A DNA stretch of 64,000 nucleotides from Aphrocallistes beatrix (GCA_963281255.1 OY725491.1:124001-188000); one strand, 5' to 3'. Positions 12,301-35,203 are shown, counted from the stretch's first letter. Translations and numbers: made by a program. Notes: generated by a model from the letters alone, not told the origin.

Positions 12301-12574
12301 CCCTCCATGAAATTATTTTCACTAAAAAAGCTTTTTTAATTTCAGCAAACAAATTAAACCAATGACAGAAATCTCTAATCTCATTGGTTGGAAAGGTTCA
12401 CTACTGTTTATAGTTCGTACAGAGAACTTCCATATTAAGTCAATAAGATAAATCGGAATTAGATTGAGGAATCAAAAGTCAGACTTTATGTAACATCTGT
12501 CAACTCACTGAGTGGTGCATTAGGCTGACATCCACTTCTGCATATCTCCCAACGGCGTTGAAACCTGCCATCAG
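9311..12574 (-). CDS. Tyrosine- and proline-rich signalling protein, partial
   Basis: Minus-strand exons in transcript order: 12574-12509, 11976-10923, 10763-10651, 10581-10336, 9626-9564, 9386-9311. All junction phases match (0,1,0,0,0, then 1 out). The long exon encodes 351 residues with repeated tyrosine motifs: YAEV, YSDI, YADI, YAEL, YSKV, YAKV and YLNI. The last fits the YxN class bound by Grb2-type SH2 domains; the others fit YxxPhi sorting or SH2 sites. Proline tracts follow (PPPPPP, PIRPKPLSAPPVPP, NLPPKPKPRLK), typical SH3 ligands. I see no catalytic domain. A membrane-spanning exon may lie near 12640-12770, but its phase does not join cleanly. A receptor tail or cytosolic adaptor is the best reading. 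Both ends are open. Confidence 0.72.
9451..9520. repeat. (AAAC)n microsatellite
   Basis: Tandem ACAA/AAAC units with few interruptions, in an intron of the minus-strand gene. Confidence 0.98.
9641..9731. repeat. (AAAC)n microsatellite
   Basis: Tandem AAAC units, intronic to the minus-strand gene, 15 bases upstream of its exon 9564-9626. The Lys/Gln/Thr or Cys/Leu/Phe/Val frames it gives are not genes. Confidence 0.98.
12108..12257. mobile_element. Pogo/Tigger-type MITE, CAGTCGACTCCG family
   Basis: 150 bp with ends CAGTCGACTCCGCTTAATAG and complement, flanked by TA at 12106-12107 and 12258-12259. It is the same family as 17385-17555, 18307-18436 and 36217-36404, with fragments at 26501-26545 and 40340-40383. 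Confidence 0.93.
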
Positions 12575-14439
12575 CTATAAGTGGAATATATAGATCAGCT
12601 GTGACTAATCTGATTGGTGCTACTCTAGAGCTTCCGCAACTCAACGAGAAGCCAGTCGGACTATTCTTCCTATGAACCTCCGTTCTAGCACGGAATACAC
12701 AGCACAGTGCATAGTGACAATGCAGATAAGAGTCTTATTCAATGCCAGATGTACCAACTTTGATTGGTTAGTAATAATTAATTGATTAAACTTTTCATTC
12801 GTCTCAGCCAATCTATTGTAGGATTTTATCAGGATTGAGAGTCCAATCTTTTCAATCAAATCTTCGATTCGATTATTAACCAATCAATATTCAAATCACA
12901 TAAAGAGGTGACAAAATCAGACAATATAAATACACTTGTACGCAATGAAATTATAAATACCCAATACCAAACATTCCACAATACACAGTCATATGGAATA
13001 TTCTAAAATTTTCCGCTCTAAACGCAATCGAAATAAATTCATTTACTTAAAAGAGCGCCTTTGGCGCCTAGATATGACAAATATGCACAAGCTTTATTCT
13101 TGGTTCTAAACCAATAAGAACTAATTCGTAGTTATAATAATAGCGTACCTGAATAAACTAGCTACTTCTCAGTTTCAAATTAAATTCAAGAGAGTTGATT
13201 GGTTACAAATTTATATGGATTTATTTGCTAAAGGACAGGTCATATTAATAAAACATGATTATCCAACATTATTATTTGAATGGAAAAAGACATAACGCAA
13301 TCAAGTTGGACAATTAATAATGAATGGCTGAGACCAGTTTCTCCTATTTCTGAACAATTTGGTGATATAATGCACTGTTCGTGGGGAAGAATTGCTTAAT
13401 CAATTTTTAATTTTTTCTTGATTATCTAATGAGTAATGAGCAGCTCAGTATTCCACTTAACGAGCAATGATGATACAACGTGATACTGAGGCATATTAAA
13501 AAGTCCTCTACGAGGAAAAAAGCGGGAAATTAGTAGTATTTTAGCGGGAAATTGAGATATTTAGCGGGAAATTGAGGTATTTAGCGGGACATAGTATATT
13601 TGTATTAGTCCTATACACTGAAAAGCGGGACAGTTCCACTTTTTGGAACATTTTTGCGGGACATTATTTCCAATATATGTCCGAAAAATGAGACAGTTGT
13701 CGAGTATGATTACGCTTGAGCTATCATCACTGCACTCATCATCAAGCAACATTCATTACTCAACTTATTTCTATTTAGTCAAAACTATCCCAGAACTTTG
13801 TCTTAAATTAATGTACCACGCTGCATTGAATTGTGTCTCACCGGGAGAGTTTTTAGGCAAAAAACCCTCATTTCGGCCCATTTTTTAAACTACTCTCCAA
13901 CTAAAGGACCAAGCAGCGGATCATATCAACGGACAAAAACTTGGTACATGAGCTATGCATATAAGATATATAAATATATCTCGAAAAGTACGACATGAAC
14001 TATGGGTAGATAGTATGACAGATAAAACTAAATAGTGACACTCATGCAGGGTGTATACTGGGGGGCTTAGCTCATCCCCCATTTAAAAATATGTTTACTC
14101 TCCTGTCATGAGTACAGTTCATAACATCCTGCCACTTGACACCTTATATTCCAATTGATGGTATGGAATAATATGTCTGGATTCCTGTGTGACTAGTCCA
14201 TTAGAGAGACGATATTATGGAGGATACGATACGACAATCCTATTGGTCAGCAGAGTTCCACCTTTCCAAAAGAGCGCAATAGCCTACGCCAACTGAGCTA
14301 TTTTTAGACTCTGTGGTTTGCATTGGTTGCCCAATCAATTGCATGGAACCTTTACTCCACCCAATAGGCTCACAGCAATCTAGAGTTAGACTTTACTGCT
14401 ATTCTATTCTATTTATAGATTGTAAATATTTATATCTCC
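12575..14439. other. Region between divergent genes, no firm gene
   Basis: Upstream of both the minus-strand tyrosine-rich gene and the plus-strand arrestin gene. A minus-strand frame at 12641-12883 has a short hydrophobic stretch but does not splice in phase to 12574. A decayed GTCCCGC repeat lies near 13520-13705. Several ATTGG/CCAAT boxes occur near 14310-14370. Otherwise I see nothing definite. Confidence 0.5.
13520..13705 (-). repeat. Decayed 'AACTGTC...GTCCCGC' dispersed element
   Basis: Complement of the repeat seen at 6488 and 14974, with AGCGGGACA repeated and the phrase AAAAGTGGAACTGTCCCGC on the minus strand. No clean termini. Confidence 0.6.
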
Positions 14440-17400
14440 ATGGCAACTAGTCTCCTTCATGAGAATTTAACCCTGAGGCCTGCTCCTTCCCCATTCACTT
14501 TCTCAGAGAAGATTTATATCAGATTGCACAAGCAAGAATACGCAGCTGGGGATACCATATATGGGTATGTATATACATTCCAAGGCTCCTGACGGTATCT
14601 AAGGAGTCCTTTGGGAGATTAAGTGTCTTCTAGAGATATTTTTAGCCACAAATTTGTATAAAAACATTAACATTTCACTGACATCAAACTCAGCACATAG
14701 TCTGTTCATAGAATAAGATTGAGAGTGCGGCTATTTCATTTCCATAGTTTGATACGGTTCCAACCGGAATATTTCCCAACGGACCACTCAGCCTGATGGC
14801 AGTGGTCACAGGTGTGAAGTCCTCTTTTTCTGTAAAGAGGAGGAGCTACCTCCCCAGGATATTTTTGAATCTTTGGCGCTCAAATATAGAAATAGAGCTA
14901 TTTTAGTCACTCAAAAGGAGCAAAATTTATTAATTATCTTACTATTAATATTTTTAGAATATGAACCATATGCACACTTGCCAACTGTCTCGTTTTTCGG
15001 ACATATTTTGAAAGTAATGTCCCGCTTAAACGTTCCAAAAAGTGGAATTGTCCCTCTTTTCAGTGTATAGAACTAATACGAATATACTATGTCCTGATAG
15101 AATACTGCTTATGTCCAGCTTTTTTCCTTGCAGAGGTTGAGAGGTTGCTAGTATATATATGTTTCGTCAAAATTAGAGATGAACAAGAATGGTTCCAGGA
15201 CTAACCCACCACTTCATTGGCCAGGTTTATGCCTATATTAGTCCTTGTAAATACACATAATTCCAGCAGTTTGTATCTGTGTTAGTTGATTGGTGGACTG
15301 ACTATACACTGGCGGTGTTATTTATATCCGATCTAGACTGTAGATATTAGCTGAATGGTTTCTTTGTTGTTGAAGGAAAACTTATTCCTATCAATCCACT
15401 GTGGAATCTATTAATAGATTCAGTTGTTCTATTTATAGTGCAAGCATGTGTACCGAATTAATTCCTTACTCAACCAAAACGATTATTTTAAGATATTACA
15501 CACAATTAGATTAACTGCATTCCATTCGTAGGTTAGTGTATCTATGGGTGAGCACGCCAGTAGCTTCACAAGTTCTAAAAATATCTCTCCAAGGATTCGA
15601 AGAGAGTGAGTTCAACACCATGGCAACCTGAATGCGTTTAGGAATGTTAACACTTCTATTTTAGCCATGTTTGAGATCTGGCAGGTAGAAGAGGACCCGG
15701 AAGACCACAAAAACCCAATCCGACACAAAGCGGAGAGAATGAGTCGGAAGGACACAGTTCCCAAGTTCGAAGCGGAGTTAGCTTCTTACCCGCGTTAGTT
15801 CTGTGGACCAATGGTCTTCAACCTTTTTCCAAGCCTACCCCCCAGGCTGTTTTGAACTCCTGTATACCCCCAACAGTTGACTCTGCTATTAGATCTGTTG
15901 CGTGATATCTTGAGATCCTAGTATTAAGTAACCATGGATGATTTATGATATCTTGAGATCGTAATATTTTGAGATATCGTAGCATTCTGAGATTTTGTTT
16001 GACTTACTCAAATGGTCTTGTGGTTCAATCGGTTTAATCGTAGCGCTAAATTGTGGCACTTGACAAAATTTGATCTCAAGATATTACTCAACAGTTCTAT
16101 TGGACCAATCGTCTTCAACCTTTTTCCAAGCCTACCCCCAGGCTGTTTTTGAACTTTCTGTGTACCCTCAGCAGTTAACTCTGTTATTAGTACTGTTGCG
16201 TGAAATTCTGAGACATCCGCTTAGAATCCTTAGCACATCCATGGTTCCTGTTATATGAGCGCCTCAGAATTTCACCAACAGTGCTAATGTGTTGAGAAAT
16301 AAAATTTTGAGAGCTGGCGTACCCCAGTTTGAATACCATTGTGTTGGACCATGGATGGTGGATTTGTATTGTGTCTGAATGCAGTGGAACCTGTATATAA
16401 TGGCCACCCAAGGGACTGGGCAAAATTTGCCGTTATACACAGGTGACCGTTATATAGAGTGGCCGTTATAGCAGGTTCAACTGTATACGCTTTTATACGT
16501 TCCATCCGACCAATGAGCTTCTGTTCTGACAGTTTATTAGTGTTAGTTTAGCTTCGTTAGAAAGCTCTTACATTCTAACTCAGTTATTTCTTTGAGAATT
16601 CCTTATTTGGGGATTAATTAGGAATCTTTATTGATATTTGCGTTGTTTCAAATTGTTTGTTTACTTATTTATTTATTTGTTTATTTGTTTATTATTTGTC
16701 TGTTTGTTTCTGTAGGTGGTTTTCCGCTGGGCTATTTCTGCTATCCGTTTAAGTATGAGCTGCCCCAGGTGATGCCAGGTTCAGAATTAATTCTATTCTT
16801 ACATAAACAAACTTTTGTTGACAACTTTGTTTACTTCTGTCCTCTCTAAACACAGGCTCCTTCTCGTGCAAAGCCGGGGAGACCAATGGGTTGAAATGGA
16901 ATGCAGTCGTCAGCTACGTCATCAGAGCCTCGGTTGACATTCCAGGCGCGCATCACGACTTATGGGTGTGTCTATTTATAGTAACTTCCATCCTTGAAAT
17001 TGATCTTATATAAATAGGCGATTTTCTAATTTAATTCAATTTCTAAATATAACAGCTGTATTTGACTGTGAGAGATTACTCATCGCTCCTCACTGACCAA
17101 TCAGCTCTTAGCTATTTGCGCATTCTCTTGAGGGAGAAGTAGCTCGCTTGCTCTTCTCTCTCAACGGAATATTGTCATCTCTTCATTCCATTGGGCATTA
17201 TGGAAGGCTATATTTAAATGTGTGATATGGGAAGTGTACTACGTATACGTACGTACGCTCTACTGTGAAATCTAGCTATGATTCCTAACATATTCGTGTG
17301 GGATCTTTATGGTGTAGATATGCATCTATAAATAGGTTCACAGTAGTCTTTATTTTGTAGCCTGGTTGATAAAGAATAATAATACAGTTGACTCCGTTTA

Positions 17401-20167
17401 ATAGGGTCACATCGGTCAGAGGAAAATTTTGCCCCGATTAAGCGGAGAACCCTATTGACCGAAAATATTTTGTATTAGCTTCTATTTGTGAGAGCTATTC
17501 CGGTCCTACCAAAAGTGTCCCGATTAAACAGTGACCCTATTAAGCGGAGTGACTGTATATAATAAATTCTAAAATTAGACCTGAGTTATAAACTTGCCCT
17601 GTAGGTAGAGGAAGAAGTGTGCATCAGAGAGGCTAAGCCCAATATGGGTTCTCTCCCTCGCTCTGTCATGAACACTCAGATCCAGTCCTGTTTCTGCATC
17701 CCCAGGGGCAGTATAGAGGTGTCTGCATGGTGAGAATGTGTCCTGGTGGCACTAGTTAATGACTGAGCCACTCATTGGATTCTAAAATTACATTAGATAT
17801 CATAACTCGGTGACCAATCAATTCTTTTCCGTGAGGCTATGTATCCCTGTTGCCTGCTGAGTATTTGAACACAGCATTCCATTACTCCTTTCTGCTGCTA
17901 GGCTGGACAAGAATATCTACAGACCAGGAGAGAACTTGACAGTTCACTACACCATTCACAACACCTCCTCCGTAGACGTGCAGAGCATTCAGATTAAGGT
18001 GAATTCCAATCGCACGTATGGTTGATATGGAGCCAGCTCTCAACCTAAATTTAGCTACTGAGTTGTTATAATTAGGACAGTGGGATACCAGCACCTATTC
18101 TGCCATAATGATATCTGATTGGTCATTTCACTTTAACCATTAATAATGAGAGCTTTTAACGCCACTGGAAACCTAGCTCCATTCAAATTATTGTAATAGA
18201 GACAACAGCCAAAAATGTTCATTGATTTTTAGTGTGCTCCTATACGGTACTATGATATGAGATCAGTGTAATTGTCCTATCTCCTCGTTACACCAATGAT
18301 AATGTACAGTCGACTCCGCTTAATAGGGTTACATCGGTCAGAGGACATTTTTCCCCGATTAAGCGGATAATCCATCGTATTCCGAATCCAGATTCTCGTT
18401 GCTAAGGTCTTGGCCCGATTAAAGCGGAGTCGACTGTAGATGATGCATACTACTGAAATGGGCTTTAGTGTCCCATCGTCCGTTACCTCTCTTAACAAGA
18501 GTTTTAGAGATAATGGCTTGAAGATATTTGTAAGGTATAGTTCTGTGTTTATAGACCTTAATGCTGTTGTTGTTGTTGTTGATAGCTAGTTCGCGTGATC
18601 AAACTGACAGGAGGGACTCCAGCCAAATCTCAGAAGCCTTTAGCTCAGAGTATCTCTGTGTCCAATCGGACACTCCCGCATGCCATCCACCAGGATGCGT
18701 TGCCAGGGACTTTTTCTAACAAGGACACTTCTACAAACATGGAGGTGTTGTTTACACTTGCTCTTCCCGGATGTAAACACAACACAAACATCTCAAGGTG
18801 CACATTGATTGGTTGATGTGTATTGAGACAGCTGTTATTCGTTCTATTTATAGAGACGCTCAGACCACCCTGACAGCTGAAGCATCAGGACAAACCATCC
18901 TCCCAACAACCCACGCCAGCAATATTAAAGTTAGTTCTGTGGACCATGGATCTCGAAGTGGTTGTTTGGTGGTTAGATTATGCTCAGGGATGGTAGAATG
19001 CTGTATACAATTTCTGAATACTTTTGACAGCTGTTAACAGCAAGTTGGTTGCTATGAAAATTTCTTCAAAAATCTAAGATTAGACATTTTGTATCGACTT
19101 ACATTGAAAAATTTCCAAAACCTAAGTTGAAATTCTAAAATTACTAGTTTTATTTCTAAAATTACATTCTGTTGTTGTTATTCCTGATTATACTTTATTA
19201 CTTCGGAGATTTAATTGGTCTGTTTTCCCTTACAGAGAGTATTGTTTATGATTAATCACATTGTTTACAGTGCACGTATGTCCTGGACATAGAGGTGAGA
19301 GCTAAGTGGGCGGCCAGTATCCTCCTCACACTCCCAATCCTAGTCCTGCCCTCTCTAGACGAACAGGTGAGGATAAATATAGAACATTACTTTGTATAGG
19401 AGTGTGCTAAGCAAACTCTCAACTCTGATTGGCTGTTATATGAGACATTACACTATTCCATACTTGATAACTGTCCCGCTTTTTTCACTCTTCTATTGAA
19501 CTATTTTTCTCAAGTGTCCCGCTTTTACATAAAATTTCTCCATTTTGTCCTGTTTTTAAAAAATTCCATTTATAATACATTTCTATTGCGTCCCGCTTTA
19601 TCATGGCTCAGGTTGGAAGTATGGTATTCAGTGAGATGACAAGATGATAGGTCTGATCATGTAATAATATTTCCCACTGAATCTGTACTAAATATAGACC
19701 GAATAAGAATTTCATCGGTGCCAATGTCTTAGAACTGTCACTAAAGTGGAATTCTCTTATAAACAACTCTGGGTTTTTACTCAGAAAAAGATTGCTCATA
19801 AGCGAACAGAATTAATACAAATTCCACACTTGATACTTGGTTGCTAAGGGAGCTATTAATAACTCCACTGTGCTCCACAATGTCTATTATTAGAACTGTT
19901 ACTATTTAGAGAGTGTGAATGTGTCCTCTAGTGGCTGGATTGGAGTGGTCCTGTCTGGATACGGAAGTGCGCCAAGGTTCAGGTGACTGGAGAATGTGGA
20001 ATTGAGTCTTCTCTAAGTGAGTATTACCCTAGTGATGGATTGTGTATATAGGAATTTGAGCTTGAATATTCAGTTTGTTGTTGATTTACTGTTTTGTAGT
20101 ATCAGAACAGTTCTCGAGTATCCCTGGTGTCGTATTAGGCACACCACCCACCCCTTCACACATGTGA
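14440..20167 (+). CDS. Alpha-arrestin-like protein, complete
   Basis: Exons 14440-14564, 15532-15605, 15665-15793, 16716-16778, 16856-16965, 17605-17729, 17902-17998, 18586-18797, 18854-18929, 19271-19366, 19932-20016 and 20100-20167. They total 1260 nt, giving 419 residues and a stop, with every phase matching. N-terminal arrestin fold: a YxAGDTIYG turn, then strands (ILKISLQGFEE). The family's YPFKYELPQVMPGSF motif marks the interdomain edge. The C-terminal fold opens with YRPGENLTVHYTI and ends in the LTLPI strand. Arrestin-domain proteins are adaptors for receptor endocytosis and trafficking. The length and motifs fit the ARRDC class better than visual/beta-arrestin. I see no PPxY motif, so ubiquitin-ligase recruitment is not shown. 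Its introns hold many MITEs. Confidence 0.9.
14974..15092 (+). repeat. Dispersed 'ACTTGCCAACTG' element, uninterrupted copy
   Basis: Intron 1 of the arrestin gene. It carries ACTTGCCAACTGTCTCG, then TTTTGAAAGTAATGTCCC, the intact form of the site filled at 6542-6707. Confidence 0.7.
15808..16346. mobile_element. hAT-like element with duplicated end and internal foldback
   Basis: The left end CAATGGTCTTCAACCTTTTT is repeated as a direct copy at about 16101. The right end complement CAATGGTATTCAAACTGGGG has the hAT-like form. Between lies a foldback fragment with TGTTGCGTGAWATY ends related to 36493-36893 and 38733-39215. A second copy of that fragment (16199-16277) follows. The exact boundaries are uncertain. 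Confidence 0.6.
16382..16483. mobile_element. Pogo-type MITE, CAGTGGAACCTGTATATAA family
   Basis: 102 bp with ends CAGTGGAACCTGTATATAAT and complement ...CAGGTTCAACTG, in arrestin intron 15794-16715. Larger relatives lie at 26114-26326 and 46357-46742. Confidence 0.8.
17385..17555. mobile_element. Pogo/Tigger-type MITE, CAGTCGACTCCG family
   Basis: 171 bp in arrestin intron 16966-17604. The ends are CAGTTGACTCCGTTTAATAG and complement, with TA on both sides. Confidence 0.9.
18307..18436. mobile_element. Pogo-type MITE carrying a captured exon fragment
   Basis: 130 bp in arrestin intron 17999-18585, with ends CAGTCGACTCCGCTTAATAG and complement, on TA. Its interior (18373-18409) is not family sequence. 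It matches 22714-22750, inside exon 3 of the neighbouring zinc finger/vWA gene, at 36 of 37 bases. Confidence 0.92.
19453..19621 (+). repeat. Dispersed GTCCCGC-rich element
   Basis: The left side CCATACTTGATAACTGTCCC and right side GGTTGGAAGTATGG are inverted ends around several GTCCCGCTTT blocks. Related to 23338-23530. Intronic in the arrestin gene (19367-19931). Confidence 0.65.
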
Positions 20168-20643
20168 CACTATTCTGAGGTGTTAAAATATGTTTTGTTT
20201 TATTTATATATATATATTGTAAACAGTTGTACAAATTCCTTTTTTATATATTTGCTTAATGTATTTATTTGTTTTTACATTTCATTCTTCTTTTGTAAAC
20301 AAACATATCCTTATATGGTCATTATACATCAGCTGAGAGGGCAAATCTATTTTTAGAATTAAAGTTATTTCTAATCTGAAAATCTAAAACTAAAAATGCT
20401 GCGTTTGTATTGAAAGGATTGGTTTTCAGTGCAAGAATTGTGTCGCAGGAATCCACACAGACACACTGGCACACGAAGTTTATCCATATTTAACTGTAAT
20501 TTTAGAATTATGTTAATTGAATTAGCTGATAGATCCCTCTCTTATATGTATATAAATATACTCCTGATTGGTTAATATGAATGCATATTTTAAGAGCTCC
20601 TGTTATTCATTCTAAGTCAGAGCCTAGTTCTTAGTTCGGTCAG
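20168..20643. other. Spacer between arrestin and vWA genes
   Basis: 476 bp holding the arrestin 3' region and the upstream region of the vWA gene, both on +. One CTATTTTTAG (20347-20356) and a short TA run. No gene seen. Confidence 0.6.
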
Positions 20644-31171
<10,528 letters not shown>

Positions 31172-31605
31172 CCTAGCAACCACTCGAGGCCTTGGTATGT
31201 ACAGTTTTTGCATGGATCTATTTCTGGATTTTGAGGAAGTTTTTTTCTACTTTATAGATCTGTAAAGTATTTTCCAAATATATGAACTTTCTACTTGTTT
31301 TAACTTGTAATTTTATATGATTAATTCCTATAAATACAACATTTGTTTATTTCCAGGAACTCCTGCAAATATATTATTTATTTGTAAACCAGGAACTCAA
31401 CTTTTGAATCCTGGAAAATATTAAGATTGGTTATTTCCTTAAAGTAAACAATGTATTGTGTTTATGGTTGATAGTTATTAGAGTAGAAACCTCAGTCAGT
31501 TCACCTGTAATTATTATATAGTCGTAAATCAGTATAAATAGAGACTTGTAAACTATAATCTTAAATACTATTAATTCAAATTTGTTTGGAAGTTATATTT
31601 TTAGA

Positions 31606-34257
31606 ATGACTACTAATTGGGGAGACCAAGTACCACATGGTAAACAGGAACATTCCAATCCGACTTTAGTAAAACGTAGGCCGAATGCCATTCCTTTGAA
31701 AACCCACGAAGAGCCCAACGTGCCCCTCTACCACCCCCAGGAGGATTCCCTCTCTCCTAAAATAGAATATTCCCCCAAAATGACTTATATTAATATTAAA
31801 CTGAACGGAAAACTGAGCGCTCAGAACAAGACTCGGTCGACAGAGGATAACCTAGATTATGGACCTGGAACTAGAGAGAAGAAAGGAAACGTTAAAAGGT
31901 CCAATTCTGCTAGAGTTCCGATCAACAAACTTAAACCTGAATTTCTACAGTCACCTAATTACGAGGAAGGTAAAGCACCAAAAATAGGAGAATTGCCCAA
32001 TCAAAATCCAGGCTTTAGTCCTAAACCCTCTGATCCAGGAAACATTCTAATCAGTAATTACGGTTACGATGGCCCGATGAGGGACCCTAGATACCGTAGG
32101 ATATCAGAGGAATCTAATGAATCGGGTATTTATACGAATTCTGAGAAATCTACTGGTCCGGATAATTTTGTAAACGAGTCCGACTCCGAAACTATTGTAG
32201 GTCCAAGCTCGTTAAACGAAGTTTCAAACACAGCAACAGATACGGAGCATAGGAATGTCCAAGAATATCCAGTAGAGGAAACGATTCGACCAAAATCTGA
32301 AAAACCAGAAGAACCTATTTATGTCAACTTTCCATTTTCACCAGATATGGTTCCTACCCAACCAGATAGCTACCTGACTGACCGAGTTCTGAAGTTGAGT
32401 TCAGTTTTAGAGAAGATGGGAGGTGTCGGTAAATTGGAGAGTTTATTTGATCAACTGAGGGAGAAAGAAAACAGGATTTATCAACTGGAGAAGATGAATG
32501 AGAAGTTGGACAGGGACAACGGGATCTTGAAAGGTGAGTTAAAATATAATATTTGGTATTTCGAAGGATATTTTCCCACTTCGTCAACATGATCAGGTAA
32601 ACAAGTAAACTTTTAAATTATTTGTTAGTAAGAAAATTGAAATTATTGAGAAAAAAAAAAATCAAATCAATTAAAATCTAAGTTATTTGTTCGCTAAATT
32701 ATTTGTATCCTCAGCAAAATATTCATCAATATCCAATTCACCTCATTCATTTCTGGCGTAAATGTTCAATCCTATTTGACAAAGTGGGGAATAATTCTTT
32801 ACATGTAACTGCCTAGATACTATTTTAACATTTTTTGTTGTTTTGTTTTTTATTTATATAGATATTAAAACGAAATATTCCCACTTTGTCAATTCCCACT
32901 TTGGTACTTTACTAATTCCTTAATTCCCACTTTGCCAATTTGGATTGAACATTTAAGCCAGAAATGAATGAGAGGTGAATTGGATATTGATGAATATTTT
33001 GCTGAGGATGCTAATAATTTAGCGAACAAATAACTTAGATTTTAATTGATTTGATTTTGATTTTTTCTCAATAATTTCAATTCTCTTACTAACAAATTAT
33101 TTAAAAGTTTACTTGTTTATTTGATAATGTCCCAATTCCAAAAAAATTGACGAAGTGGGAATTGACAAAATAGTAAATTGAAAAAATGTGAATTGACAAT
33201 ATGTGGGAATTGACAAAGTGGGTAAATATCGTTAAAACATTTTATTCTTAATTTGAAAATAAATCTGACATGAAAATAGTACCTTACACATCAGTCGGTT
33301 CACCGTTTGGTTATAGAATTGCATTTGTGACATTCTCTAGTACTATATTCGCTTTTGTATATGTGTAAAATATATTTAAAATATAATTAATATTTCTTTC
33401 AATTTTTTAACAGTTAGCTGCAGCTGCATTAATGAAGTGCATATTTTTAAAAAAATTTCCTTTTATACTAAAATGATGCATGCGCATTTCCTGAAAGAAT
33501 GTCCCAAGTACGGTTTTTGATTGGTTGTTCAATCAATGAATTATACAGGCTAATTTGCTGATTTCCTCAATTAATTCCAGAGGTTTAGGTGGCCATTGGT
33601 TATTGGGTGAATTAATATCAGCTGTTTATTTTAGATGGCCTCGCGTTAGAAAAACAGAATTCCGCTGCACAACACAATAAAATTAAAGATTTGACGGACA
33701 GGAATACTCAACTGATGAAGACGGAGAGATACATGGGCAGCAATTATCACGCAACTCCGCCTGTCAGCAGCCAATCAAACCGCTACATTCCCCCTCACAA
33801 GCACCAACAGGAAGTGTACCCGAATATGCATATACATATGCCTAGGTACACATCTGTTCCGGATGATAACATTCCTATCGCCCAGAATCGTTACGAAAAT
33901 AGTGATCCCTATGCGGGTAGAAGAGGTAAGTTTGAATTTGAATTTTTTCTAAGAAGGATTTCGGACTTTGATACAATTGTTCTATTTTTAGATCCGCGAC
34001 GTGATAGTGCACCTGATCTCGAGAACCTCGCCTATTTCCCGCCTAGAAATATTAGCCAATCAGAATACGCAAACCCGCAGCATTACGCACCGCTTGATGC
34101 TCTGCAGAACTTCACACCCTGTTTCAGTAGCCACTCAGAATCGAGGCCGTTACCACGTAGCACGCCACCTGGGGGAGGTATTAATGCCTTAGCGAATGTC
34201 CCGCTCAATTATGTATACCCTGCGACACATATTCCAGAGAATAGAAGAAAATTTTGA
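31606..34257 (+). CDS. Coiled-coil protein, complete, 3 exons
   Basis: Exons 31606-32533, 33635-33925 and 33992-34257. They total 1485 nt, or 494 residues, and both junctions are in phase 1. The start is the ATG at 31606, two bases after an ATATTTTTAG that may be a 5'UTR acceptor. Residues 1 to about 260 are disordered and rich in Pro, Asn, Ser, Glu and Lys, with basic patches and RRISEES-type sites. Residues about 265-345 form a heptad coiled coil (LEKMNEKLDRDNGILK and onward). The rest is Pro/Tyr/His-rich. It resembles cytoskeletal or centrosomal adaptors only in this general sense. I do not recognise the family. Confidence 0.82.
32575..33167. mobile_element. Foldback element in intron
   Basis: Arms at about 32575-32775 and 32937-33167 are inverted copies ending CCCACTTCGTCAA and its complement. 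They share a TTCAATTTTCTTACTAACAA-like block and a run ending GGATTGAACATTTA. It occupies about 0.6 kb of the 1.1-kb intron 32534-33634. No coding. Confidence 0.85.
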
Positions 34258-34851
34258 ATAATTTAATCTAATTTTATCTAATGTTGTCATTAAATAATTT
34301 TGACTGAGAATTCGAATGATAAATTAAAGAGTTTTGAAACGCAATCAGCTCCGTAGGCAGATTGTGTGGCCAAAGGAATTTATAATGATGGAATTGCTAT
34401 TCTACTAATCGTTGCAACAATTCTACTCGATTGGAATGTGGTTTATAATTGAATAACTATAAATATATTAAATTTTGGTGATGGTGGATGAAAATGTCTT
34501 TTTGTAGATCAAAACTGAATTTTACAAGTAATATTATTAAATTTTATTAGCCAATCAGAATATAGGATTTATCGTGAAGAGTGGGCATAATTGTGATTGA
34601 AGAAATGAAGGAGCGATGTCTCCACAATATTTGTTGCCACATAATCACAGCAAAGCGATAATGCCACAGAAAATTCAAAGAAGATCTAACGCTACAATTA
34701 AATAGAAATTAGATCAGCTTATGAACTTTCAGCATTTTACTAAACTGCATTCAAGTGAAAATCTCCATCATGTAAGGGGTATTTGGTCCAAACTTGAAAC
34801 AATTCCGTCCAGTACCATTTCCAGGAACGAATAGCGGACGTTACACGCCGT
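34258..34851. other. Intergenic, no gene
   Basis: AT-rich, with 3' sequence of the coiled-coil gene. No repeat termini or open frame worth reporting. Confidence 0.6.
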
Positions 34852-35203
34852 AAGGCTGGATTCGGTTAACCGCCATCAATCTCCGTTAACGGTTAAGCAA
34901 ATCTTAGATCGGAAAGCCGATCTGCTTTATTTTCGAAATATTTACACTAATTTCATTGTTTTTCTACTTTTTCGAGATTCAAGAATATTACTTCTAAAAA
35001 TGATAATACGACATAAGTTCTATTTTCTAACCAAATAGTATATTTCGAGACCATAGAAATTACCTAGTTTTTCAATATCAGCTTAAAGATTTCCAAAAAT
35101 CCATATTTCAACTAATTAGTATTGACATCAGTTAACCGGTTAACCGCCCTGGAAGAAACCAAAATAACCGAACCCTAAAATCGGCTAACCAATCCCAACC
35201 CTG
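34852..35203. mobile_element. 352-bp hAT-type MITE
   Basis: The exact 8-bp duplication CACGCCGT lies at 34844-34851 and 35204-35211. Imperfect ends AAGGCTGGATTCGGTTAACC and the complement CAGGGTTGGGATTGGTTAGC. The interior has further inverted GGTTAACCG blocks. Confidence 0.92.

Noticed and set aside
12641..12883. 80-codon minus frame with a hydrophobic stretch
   Set aside because: No donor in the right phase for the exon at 12574, so I did not add it to the gene.
14751..14810. Apparent arrestin exon with open frame
   Set aside because: The phase does not match exon 1; joining 14564 directly to 15532 gives the expected arrestin sequence.
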